Shown in pieces: positions 16,002 through 23,666 of a stretch of 39,198 nt of DNA. This stretch comes from Bacillota bacterium (lineage in GTDB: Bacteria > Bacillota > Clostridia > Christensenellales > UMGS416), in NCBI GenBank assembly GCA_023422005.1, contig JAEZSC010000046.1, positions 1 to 39,198 on the forward strand. Direction: 5' to 3'. The translations under genes and the position numbers were made by a program. Every line of letters begins with the position of its first letter. The first letter of the stretch is position 1. A model generated the notes under the pieces. That model was not told the origin of the DNA. It worked only from the letters and a program-made list of their open reading frames with translations, and did not search any database.

Positions 16002-16030
16002 GGGAAGGCCTGCGAGTCGCAGGCCTTCCC
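16002..16030 (+). terminator. Strong stem-loop after the solute-binding protein gene
   Basis: A perfect 13 bp stem (GGGAAGGCCTGCG / CGCAGGCCTTCCC) with a three-base loop lies 25 bases after the stop codon. There is no T tract, so it is unlikely to terminate fully; such structures often protect the 3' end of binding-protein mRNA so that it accumulates above the permease and enzyme mRNA. Confidence 0.7.
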
Positions 16031-16092
16031 AATCTAAACAGAAGGCCTTAAGTATGGGGCATATACGCCTGGCTTTTTAGGAGAATGGATAT

Positions 16093-17517
16093 ATGGAAAC
16101 GGTAATACGCCCGCATCCCGAGAACACACGTTATTTTCTTTACCAGGGCAAGCCCACGGTTCTGATTACATCGACCGAGCATTACGGCGCAGTGTCCAAC
16201 GCCGCGTTCGATTATGTCCAGTATTTGGACATGCTGGCCTCCTACGGTTTCAATCTTTCCAGGATGGCTGTTGTAATGCGCGAGGCGGAGAGCGAATTCA
16301 AAGGGACGGTTGGGTGGCAAAATACGGTTGCCCCAAGGCCGGAAAACTATATCGGTCCGTGGAAGCGAAGCAACGTGCCCGGTCATCTCGACGGTCTGAA
16401 CAAGATCGATCTTGACGTATGGAACGAGGAGTATTTTACAAGGCTGAAGGACTTCTGCGGTAAAGCTGCGGAAAGGGGAATCATTGTTGAAGTTACTTTT
16501 TTCAGCCAAAACTACAACAACAATCCGGATAGCCCGTGGACTCTCAATCCATTGAATCCCGCGAACAACTCTTCGGGTGAAGGCGCTTCGGCATTCAACA
16601 GATACCTGACATGCGAAAACAGCGTTCTGCTGAAGAGGCAGGATGACCTGGTGAGGAAAGTTGTTGCGGAGCTTGAGGGGTTTGAAAACATATACTACGA
16701 AATCTGCAATGAACCTCCCTATCCGCAAGACGACAACGCCGAATTACCGGCGGATCATCCTGACGTCCTTGGAGAAAAGGCGATATCCGAATGGCACAAC
16801 CATATCGCTTCGGTGATAAAGGATGCGGAGGGAACGTTCGCGCAAAAGCACATGATCTCCGTGGGTGACCCGCATGAACACCTGGATGTCCAATTGTTCT
16901 CCATATTCAACTATCATTACCGGGAATGGTCCGAAAACGGCTTGAAGAGGCACTTTGCCTTAAAGAAGGTGCTGTCGTTCGACGAGACGCTTACCGGAAT
17001 TGTGTCGTGGAACAGGGAACTCCTCTTCGATGACCGGCGAATGGAGGCGTGGGAATTTTTCATGCGCGGCTTCGCCGTATACGACTACCTGGACTTTACG
17101 ATAGCCACCGACGATCCCAAAGGCGAGGGCAACGTGGTATTCCCGGACGGCCAGCGGTATGACGGCACAATGCTGAGGATCCACCTCAAGATGCTGAAGG
17201 ATTTCATGGACAGCATCGATTACGTTCACATGACACCGGATAATTCCATTATCAAGAGCATATCCGATACGGCCAAGACATGGGTTCTGGCGAACGCAGG
17301 GGAGGAGTACGCCCTGTACATCCGCGGCAGCGGCCTAAAAGCCATAACGGTCGAACTCCCCCGCGGCATGTGGCGCGCCGAATGGTATAGCACGACGGCC
17401 GGAAAAATCCACAGGGCCTCGATAACCGAAGGCGGAGGGGACGTGGCGCTCGAGATGCCGCCGTATCAGGCGGACATCGCACTGAGCTTGAAAAGAATTG
17501 ATAATGGACGGATTTGA
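16093..17517 (+). CDS. Cytoplasmic glycoside hydrolase-like TIM-barrel protein
   Basis: Probably cleaves the imported glycoside. The 474-residue protein looks like a clan GH-A type (beta/alpha)8 enzyme: an N-terminal lead (RYFLYQGKPTVLITSTEHYG), a strand with NIYYEICNEPPY where N206-E207 would be the Asn-acid/base pair at the end of strand 4, and SFDETLTG where E298 would be the nucleophile near strand 7. A C-terminal beta domain follows from about residue 385 (WVLANAGEEYALYIRG). The opening resembles the DUF4038/GH140 and GH5-like groups, but the family cannot be fixed by eye. There is no signal peptide, so the substrate must be imported first, which fits the transporter upstream. RBS AGGAGA is 8 bases before ATG 16093. 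Confidence 0.78.
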   Translation: METVIRPHPENTRYFLYQGKPTVLITSTEHYGAVSNAAFDYVQYLDMLASYGFNLSRMAVVMREAESEFKGTVGWQNTVAPRPENYIGPWKRSNVPGHLDGLNKIDLDVWNEEYFTRLKDFCGKAAERGIIVEVTFFSQNYNNNPDSPWTLNPLNPANNSSGEGASAFNRYLTCENSVLLKRQDDLVRKVVAELEGFENIYYEICNEPPYPQDDNAELPADHPDVLGEKAISEWHNHIASVIKDAEGTFAQKHMISVGDPHEHLDVQLFSIFNYHYREWSENGLKRHFALKKVLSFDETLTGIVSWNRELLFDDRRMEAWEFFMRGFAVYDYLDFTIATDDPKGEGNVVFPDGQRYDGTMLRIHLKMLKDFMDSIDYVHMTPDNSIIKSISDTAKTWVLANAGEEYALYIRGSGLKAITVELPRGMWRAEWYSTTAGKIHRASITEGGGDVALEMPPYQADIALSLKRIDNGRI

Positions 17518-17607
17518 GGAAGTAAGGCCAGCCAACGAACTTGAGACGCATGAAAGGCGGAATCATTACCCAAAACAGCACATGCAAGAATGGAAGGAGA
17601 TGCATAA

Positions 17608-18834
17608 ATGAAATTCAAAGTAACAGAAAACGGTAGGGGCAGCAACATTGGCAGGGAAGAACTGCAAGCGATTGAAGATGTGATCAACAATTCCCAAACC
17701 CTGGCCTACGGCCCCCTTCGCGACAAGTTCGAGCAGGAGTTCGCCAATTACTGCAAAGCAGCCTATGCGATATCCGCCACATCGGCCACGACCGCGCTGC
17801 ATATGGCAGGCCAGATACTGGGCCTCAAGGAAGGCGACGAGATAATTGGCACGCCGCAAACCTTCAGGGCGACGTATACGAGTCTTGTCGGGCGGAATGT
17901 GAATATCAAGTTCGCCGATATCGATCCGACCACTCTCAACATCGACCCGTCTACTATCGAGAATAAAATAACCGCCAAAACCAAGGCCATTTACGTGATG
18001 CATTACGGCGGAAACCCCGTGGATATGGACCCTGTGATGGATATAGCCAGGAAGCACGGTCTGGCGGTCGTGGAGGATGCGGCGCATGCCCCAGGTGCGG
18101 AATACAAGGGGAAAAAGATCGGTTCGATCGCGGACATTACGTGTTTCTCATTCCATTCCCTGAAGAATATGAGCACGCTGGGGGAAGGCGGAATGATTAC
18201 CACCAACAATCCCCAATACGCGAGCGCGGCGAAGAAACTGAGGACTATGGTCTTCTTGGGCGAGAAAGTAGCGCGCGAAGATACATCGATAGGCCCTAAC
18301 CCCATGCCCGTGCCTAAGCTCAGCGACCATGCGGACGAATCTTACACGGAAGACTTTGTCCGCATCGACGATTGGGGCAGCAACTACCGCATGAGCGAGG
18401 CGCAGGCCGCGGTTGGGTCAGTGCAGCTCAGGAAGCTTGACGAGATGAACCGGCAAAGAGCGAATGTGGCGCGCTTGTACACAGAGGGGCTTTCGAAAGT
18501 GGAAGGAATAAGGGTTCCGGTAACAACCCCGAACTCCCTGAACGTATGGCACCTTTACCCATGCTTTATCGATACGAAAATCGTTAAGGCGACACGTGAG
18601 GAGTTTATCCGTTATCTTGAGAATGAAAAAGGAGTGCAGATCATACTGAGGTATTTCCCGGTGCATCTTTCCGATTACATGCGGTTTATGGGACACAAGT
18701 ACGGGGAATGTCCCGTATGCGAACAGGTATGGTTCCACGAGCAAATCAACCTTCCGATCAATCCCCGCATGAAAGAGGAAGAGATCGCCTACGCCGTGGA
18801 AAGCATACGCGAAGCAGTAGAACACTTCAAATAA
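17608..18834 (+). CDS. DegT/DnrJ/EryC1/StrS-family aminotransferase
   Basis: A PLP-dependent sugar aminotransferase of the type that acts on keto-sugars or keto-cyclitols, usually with glutamate or glutamine as amino donor. The 408-residue protein has the PLP-stacking and phosphate region around ATSATTALHMA (57-67), the PLP nitrogen-binding aspartate in VVEDAAHAPGAEYKG (D157), and the Schiff-base lysine K186 in SFHSLKNMSTLGEGGM. These residues are intact, so it is likely active as an aminotransferase rather than a DegT-type dehydratase (which has His instead of Lys). The family is mainly biosynthetic, so its place among catabolic genes is unexpected; it may work in the deaminating direction on an amino sugar. 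AAGGAGATG precedes the start; the next gene is 13 bp away. Confidence 0.9.
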   Translation: MKFKVTENGRGSNIGREELQAIEDVINNSQTLAYGPLRDKFEQEFANYCKAAYAISATSATTALHMAGQILGLKEGDEIIGTPQTFRATYTSLVGRNVNIKFADIDPTTLNIDPSTIENKITAKTKAIYVMHYGGNPVDMDPVMDIARKHGLAVVEDAAHAPGAEYKGKKIGSIADITCFSFHSLKNMSTLGEGGMITTNNPQYASAAKKLRTMVFLGEKVAREDTSIGPNPMPVPKLSDHADESYTEDFVRIDDWGSNYRMSEAQAAVGSVQLRKLDEMNRQRANVARLYTEGLSKVEGIRVPVTTPNSLNVWHLYPCFIDTKIVKATREEFIRYLENEKGVQIILRYFPVHLSDYMRFMGHKYGECPVCEQVWFHEQINLPINPRMKEEEIAYAVESIREAVEHFK

Positions 18835-18847
18835 GGAGCTGGCCGAA

Positions 18848-19672
18848 ATGAAAATTGCCATGATGACATACACCATGTCCAGAGGCGAGTGGGCGAAGAA
18901 ACCCGATATCCGCGAGCTTTGCGAGTTTACTCGTCAACTGGGCGTAGAAGCGATCGACTGGGGTGGAACCTATGGTTCCACTCCGGACGAAATTCGCAGG
19001 ACAACGGATGGATACGGTATCAAGAATATCTGCTATACATTTGACGCCAGTATCCAGAATCCCGATAAGGCAATTCGCAGCAAAGGACTGGAACAGGTGA
19101 AGGCCGGTCTGGAAGTTGCGTCCGTGTTGGGCGCGGACAAAATCATGCTGCCCATACCGGGGGTCAAGGGATTTGATCGTGAGGAGATCCGGAAAATCTG
19201 CATTGAAAGCCTCGCGACTGCGGTTGAGCTCGCAAAGCCTTTGAATATAGCAGTAACAATTGAACATTTCCATGGCACCATCAGCCCTTTCATTCGATCC
19301 ACCGACATGAACGAGGCGGTTCGCGCTGTGCCGGATCTGCGCATAACGTTTGACAACGGTAACATATTCACCGGCGGAGAGGAACCGGCACAAGGATTTT
19401 TGAATTCCGCCCCATACATCGTACACGCACATTTCAAGGATTGGGAGCGGTGCGACGGTGGATTGTACTGCTTGAACGGCGAATCGTACAGAGGAGTGCT
19501 GGTTGGAGAAGGGCTTGTGGACCCGGTTCCCTGCCTCAAAGCGATGCAGCAGTCCGGGTACAAGGGTTATATCGATTTTGAATACGAGGGGCAGTTGTAT
19601 TCGCCGCATCAAGCCTGTCTCAAAGGCATCCCAATGCTCCAAGAGCTAATTGACATGATCAGCGATGCCTGA
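18848..19672 (+). CDS. Sugar phosphate isomerase/epimerase-like TIM-barrel protein
   Basis: A 274-residue member of the AP-endonuclease-2/xylose isomerase-like superfamily, which includes sugar epimerases, hydroxypyruvate isomerase, inosose dehydratase and 3-oxo-isoapionate decarboxylase. The four metal ligands of this fold are visible: E139 (VTIEHFHG), D169 (ITFDNGN), H195 (VHAHFKDW) and E245 (IDFEYEG). No signal peptide. AAGGAGCTGG lies upstream; the gene is 13 bp after the aminotransferase gene and 14 bp before the next, so it is well inside the operon. The reaction is not set by the sequence; neighbours suggest a keto-sugar or sugar-acid intermediate. Confidence 0.9.
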   Translation: MKIAMMTYTMSRGEWAKKPDIRELCEFTRQLGVEAIDWGGTYGSTPDEIRRTTDGYGIKNICYTFDASIQNPDKAIRSKGLEQVKAGLEVASVLGADKIMLPIPGVKGFDREEIRKICIESLATAVELAKPLNIAVTIEHFHGTISPFIRSTDMNEAVRAVPDLRITFDNGNIFTGGEEPAQGFLNSAPYIVHAHFKDWERCDGGLYCLNGESYRGVLVGEGLVDPVPCLKAMQQSGYKGYIDFEYEGQLYSPHQACLKGIPMLQELIDMISDA

Positions 19673-19686
19673 AAGGAAAGGCAGCC

Positions 19687-21348
19687 ATGAATTGCAATGC
19701 CCTTGTTCTTGTCAACACCGGTTCCGAAAGCAATTATGAAAAGTATAGGAAATACATCTGGCCCTATCTTAATTATTTCGGATTCTCCTTTTCGGAGCTG
19801 GATATACGTGAATGCCGGGACCTGGAAAGACTTGATGACTATGCCTTGTATCTGGTTGGGCACAAAGGGGTGATCGCGGATTTGCCGGCTGAGATGTCGG
19901 CCCGGTTGATGACGCAGATTAGATCCGGATCGGGCATAGTCAGCTTCAATGACTGGACACATTCGGCCGGCGGTGCCGAATACCGAAACGCTGACCGGAT
20001 TGATATCATCGGCAGGCACTACATTACTGCGCTCCATGATGCGGACGAACCCATCCATTTATATCAGCGGAGCATTGTATCAAATTGTTTGCGGTTGGAT
20101 TCGGGTACCGTTTTGGCAAGCGCTTCCGGAATGCCGGTGCTTGAGGTGGCGTTTCACGGCAAAGGGAAAATTGTACTGTGGCACAATATACAGTGGATAT
20201 CCCACGATGTTTTGGGGCCGGTCCATGGCATGGACGATCTTTTTTGGAGAAGCATGGTTTGGGCCGCGAGGAAGCCTTTCCTGATGCAAGGGATACCGCC
20301 GCTTCTATCCATGAGGGTAGATGACGTCTGGGGAGCGGGAAGGGGTGGGAACCGGGACGACCCCTTTTACTGGGTGGAAGTATGCATCAAATACGGCATT
20401 CGGCCATGGCTGGGGTTGTTCCCGGACAATATGCGCGAGAATGCGATCGCCCAGCTCAAGAAGATTACGGATGCGGGCAACGCCGAAGTGTTTCCGCACG
20501 CCTTCTCGGGGGAATCGGTCAAAACTGGAGACCCTGCCGTATCTGAGGAATGGATATATTTTGATCACGAAGGGAAGAGAGAATATTCAGCGGATCTGAT
20601 TCGGGAAAACATTGTACGCACGACCGAATGGATGGGAAGCCACTCCCTGCCGATTTCCAAGGTGGCGCTTGGTCATTATTATGAAATCGGGAAAAACGCT
20701 TTGCCTTATCTGAAAGACTGGGGTTGTGAATTCATTGGGATGCATATGAAACCCGGTGAATCTTATTCTCCGGACGGCGATTGGCTTGCTGGAGGGCCGT
20801 ATCGGCTGTACGAATCGGGCAAAATGAAGTCAACCCGGCCGGTTTTCTACGCGCATTACCTGGAAGCCGATGGAATGTCATCTTCCGATCTTTATAATAT
20901 TGTAGTGGAGATACGGGATATTGCAGGATATGAGTGGGCTCCGGACAATGATGTGAATGGAACGGTTCGAAGGGGATTCGCTCAACTCAAGCGAGCATTC
21001 GATAGCATGGTGCCAGCGGTCCTTTTTACCCACGAATCGGATCATATACAGTATATCAACCCGGAGACCTGGGAGGAAATCATCGGCAGAATTGTTGAGG
21101 CTTGCGCCGTGTACAAGCCTGAATACACCACTTTAGAAGAATCCTGCCGTTATATGAGGGCTAGGCAGAACATTTGGATCGTAAACGTAGAATTCAACGA
21201 CGGGAAACTGCACGCCGATCTGCGCGGGAAGAATGATATGCCCACGAAGTGCTATGTTTTCCTGGAATCTCCCCAGGGGGAAATCCAGTCCATGCTGACG
21301 GATATCCCGGCCTTAAGCGGCGACACGTGCGTTGAAGTAGATCTTTAA
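19687..21348 (+). CDS. Two-part protein: GATase-like N-domain and deacetylase-like C-domain, function unknown
   Basis: A 553-residue protein with no signal peptide. Residues 1-200 look like a class I glutamine amidotransferase/ThuA-like alpha-beta domain: alternating strands (ALVLVNTG, YALYLVGHKG, GSGIVSFNDW, GKIVLWHNIQW), as in beta-galactosidase trimerisation-type domains, but no clear nucleophile-elbow cysteine. Residues 205-495 look like a NodB/CE4 polysaccharide deacetylase-type barrel: the opening strand LSMRVDDVWG has the Asp pair D212-D213 typical of motif 1, EVFPHAFSGES contains H271, and FTHESDH (448-454) gives a late histidine pair. A small beta domain of about 55 residues closes the protein. 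The assignments rest on fold pattern and spacing, not on a search. ATG 19687 has GGAAAGG upstream; genes on both sides are co-oriented and close. Confidence 0.6.
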   Translation: MNCNALVLVNTGSESNYEKYRKYIWPYLNYFGFSFSELDIRECRDLERLDDYALYLVGHKGVIADLPAEMSARLMTQIRSGSGIVSFNDWTHSAGGAEYRNADRIDIIGRHYITALHDADEPIHLYQRSIVSNCLRLDSGTVLASASGMPVLEVAFHGKGKIVLWHNIQWISHDVLGPVHGMDDLFWRSMVWAARKPFLMQGIPPLLSMRVDDVWGAGRGGNRDDPFYWVEVCIKYGIRPWLGLFPDNMRENAIAQLKKITDAGNAEVFPHAFSGESVKTGDPAVSEEWIYFDHEGKREYSADLIRENIVRTTEWMGSHSLPISKVALGHYYEIGKNALPYLKDWGCEFIGMHMKPGESYSPDGDWLAGGPYRLYESGKMKSTRPVFYAHYLEADGMSSSDLYNIVVEIRDIAGYEWAPDNDVNGTVRRGFAQLKRAFDSMVPAVLFTHESDHIQYINPETWEEIIGRIVEACAVYKPEYTTLEESCRYMRARQNIWIVNVEFNDGKLHADLRGKNDMPTKCYVFLESPQGEIQSMLTDIPALSGDTCVEVDL

Positions 21349-21380
21349 GGCAGGCTATTCATAGAGAAAGGGAGGCAGAA

Positions 21381-22145
21381 ATGCCGATTATCGACGCGCA
21401 CGCACATCTGGGTCATGATACAGTGTTTGACGAGGATTCCTCCGAAGAAGAACTGTTGCACTGGCATAAGCGCTGCAGTATCGCAGGCGCCGTCGTACAG
21501 CCGTTCATACCGCGGCCCTATGTCGAAGACACCATGGCCATACATGACCGTATCGCGGCGCTTAGCCGGAGCTACCCAGGCAGGTTTTTCGGCATGGCGT
21601 CGATCAACCCTCATCTGCGGAGGGAGGATTACGACCGTGAAGCGGTCCGCTGCGTGCGGGAGCTGGGCTTCGTTGGCATAAAGCTTACACCCATCGCGCA
21701 CGCGGCGCACCCGGCTTCCGCCGACGGCAGGCATGTTTTCGAAACGGCGGAGGCCCTGGGCGTGCCAGTCATGGTGCACACTGGTGCGGGCATCCCCTTT
21801 TCTGACCCTGCCTCGCTCGAAAGCGTCGCGGCCAGCTTCCGAAAGGTTCCGATCATACTGGCCCACGCAGGCACGGACCTCTTTTTCTCGCAGGCTCTAT
21901 CGCTGGCATTGCGGTACGAACATGTATACCTCGAGCCGAGTTGGCTCGGCATTCTGAATCTCCGTAAGGCGCTCAATACCGTGGGCGCTTCGAAAATCAT
22001 GTTTTCGTCCGACCATGCAATCAACATCCCGGTGGAGCTGGCCAAATATACGACGCTTCTGGAACCTGGGAAGGCGCTCGAACGCGTTCTTTCCGGTACG
22101 GCCGTCGAGGTGTTCGGATTGTCTAACAAGCTGGCCGCGTCATGA
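21381..22145 (+). CDS. Amidohydrolase-2-family metal-dependent hydrolase
   Basis: A 254-residue TIM-barrel hydrolase. Visible ligands of the superfamily are the DAHAHLG motif (H7, H9), H133 in VMVHTGAG, H162 in ILAHAG and D211 in FSSDHA. The family contains sugar lactonases, decarboxylases and amidases; in a sugar operon with two dehydrogenases a lactonase role is the simplest reading, but that is inference. GGGAGGCAG precedes ATG 21381. The gene is 32 bp after the 553-residue protein gene and 149 bp before the dehydrogenase gene; that spacer has no supported gene. Confidence 0.88.
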   Translation: MPIIDAHAHLGHDTVFDEDSSEEELLHWHKRCSIAGAVVQPFIPRPYVEDTMAIHDRIAALSRSYPGRFFGMASINPHLRREDYDREAVRCVRELGFVGIKLTPIAHAAHPASADGRHVFETAEALGVPVMVHTGAGIPFSDPASLESVAASFRKVPIILAHAGTDLFFSQALSLALRYEHVYLEPSWLGILNLRKALNTVGASKIMFSSDHAINIPVELAKYTTLLEPGKALERVLSGTAVEVFGLSNKLAAS

Positions 22146-22294
22146 GCGGGATACGCATCGCCGGTACCTGATACTGGGTGTAGTTTCAGATAGCCGCCTG
22201 GCGAGCGCCGGTGCGGAGTTTTTCGCCGCCATCCGTTCGCAGGACGAGCGTAGGCCAGTCGCATTGGCTCAGATAAAAAGGAAGGAGTATGGTT

Positions 22295-23137
22295 ATGGGA
22301 AAGCTGATTGCATTGATAGGTGCGGGAGGCAAGATGGGTAGGAGGATTTCTCCTAATCTTAAAAAGTTCGAATATGATTTTGTATGCTGTGAAAAGGACA
22401 CGGCAGGTCTCGAAGCGCTGCGCGCTCAAGGATTAAAGGCAATGGCGACAGAAGATGCCGTGAGGATTGCCGACCTCGCCGTTTTCGCGCTGCCGGACGC
22501 CGCGATCCCCGCGTTATCGAAGAGGCTCGTGCCGATGATGAAGCCCGGCGCGACCGCCATCACGCTGGACCCCGCCGCCGCGTACGCAGGCCAGCTTACG
22601 ATACGAGATGATTGCTCCTTTGTCGTGACGCATCCCTGTCACCCGCCGCTTTTCGGAGACCGGGACACCCCCGAGGAGAAGGCGGACCTGTTTGGCGGTA
22701 CGGCGGCAAAACAGGATATTGTCATCGCGTTGATGCAGGGGAGAGAGGAAGCTTTCCTGGAAGCCAGGCAGCTCTGCCTGCATATGTTTAACCCCGTTGC
22801 CAAATGCCACCGCATCACCGTGGAGCAAATGGCGATGCTGGAGCCGGCGGCTGCGGAGGTTGTCATAGCGATGTGCGCAACGGTCATGAAGGAAGCCATC
22901 GACGAAGCCGTGAAACGCGGCGTGCCGGAAGAAGCTGCCTGGTCGTTCCTGCTGGGGCACATCCAGATCCCGCTCGCGATCGCATTAAAGAGCAGCAACC
23001 CCTTCTCAGATGCCGCGATGATCGCCGTGGATTACGGCAAACGGCACGTGCTGCGGGAGGATTGGAAAAAGGTTTTCGAGCCGGAGAGCATACGTGAGGT
23101 CCTGGCGGAAATGCTGCACTTGAAAAAAGAAAACTGA
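22295..23137 (+). CDS. ApnO/PGDH_C-like NAD-dependent dehydrogenase
   Basis: A 280-residue oxidoreductase with an N-terminal Rossmann fold (LIALIGAGGKMGRR, 4-17; FALPDAAIP, 64-72) and a C-terminal helical domain of the phosphogluconate dehydrogenase C-terminal type (PF16896). The segment VTHPCHPPLF (111-120) and VEQMAMLEPAAAEVV are, as I recall, characteristic of the group that includes D-apionate oxidoisomerase ApnO. The precise substrate cannot be proven from sequence. ATG 22295 is chosen over ATG 22289 because AAGGAG (22282-22287) is 7 bases from the former but only one base from the latter. Confidence 0.82.
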   Translation: MGKLIALIGAGGKMGRRISPNLKKFEYDFVCCEKDTAGLEALRAQGLKAMATEDAVRIADLAVFALPDAAIPALSKRLVPMMKPGATAITLDPAAAYAGQLTIRDDCSFVVTHPCHPPLFGDRDTPEEKADLFGGTAAKQDIVIALMQGREEAFLEARQLCLHMFNPVAKCHRITVEQMAMLEPAAAEVVIAMCATVMKEAIDEAVKRGVPEEAAWSFLLGHIQIPLAIALKSSNPFSDAAMIAVDYGKRHVLREDWKKVFEPESIREVLAEMLHLKKEN

Positions 23138-23666
23138 GATGAAAGGGCTGAAAGTGCACGAAGTAGGCCGGTACCTGGCTTGGGAGGACGGTTGAAAGCC
23201 CGAATGCATACGGCCCGCGTCCCGCTTCTGTTGACGGGCGGCATATATGGCCCTGAAGCACCGGACAGGCTGGGCATCTTCGGTGAATTCCGTATCCGGG
23301 CAGTGATATATCGATTTTCTTGACTCCAAACCCCGCTATGAGGACCATCCCGCCTGTTTCAAAGCCGGTTACAGGTTTTCTTATAGACGCCCCGTACGTA
23401 CGGCATAACGCCTGCTGGAATCCGGCGGCAGGCGTGTGCGGGCACTCATGCGGCAACCACGTTGTCTGGAAGATCAACACGATTCCCGAACCGTACTGGC
23501 CTTACAGGCGGCAGGACGCGCTTTGCCATGCCGCGCATCTGAAAATTTCGGGCACATTTGGAGCGGCGCTCGTGCGTACACTGCCGCAAGACGGGGCCGA
23601 CTGGCGTGATGGAGGGGTTTGTGTCCTCCGGCGTTACTCTGGACACAGATAAGGAGATGAGAGTAT
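23138..23666 (+). other. 529 bp stretch without an intact gene, possible decayed coding sequence
   Basis: All frames on both strands are interrupted or lack a supported start. Base composition is as high in G+C as in the neighbouring genes, and short coding-like runs appear in different frames (for example 23201-23322 in one frame and 23320-23652 in another), which is what a decayed gene or an error-rich region would give. The 110-residue frame 23320-23652 starts only at TTG without a ribosome binding site. No promoter or RNA was recognised, apart from a GGAG site at 23652-23655 that serves the next gene. Confidence 0.5.

Noticed and set aside
23320..23652. 110-codon frame in the gap before the Gfo/Idh/MocA gene as a real gene
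   Set aside because: It starts only at TTG without a ribosome binding site and has no recognisable motif; it was kept as possible decayed sequence only.
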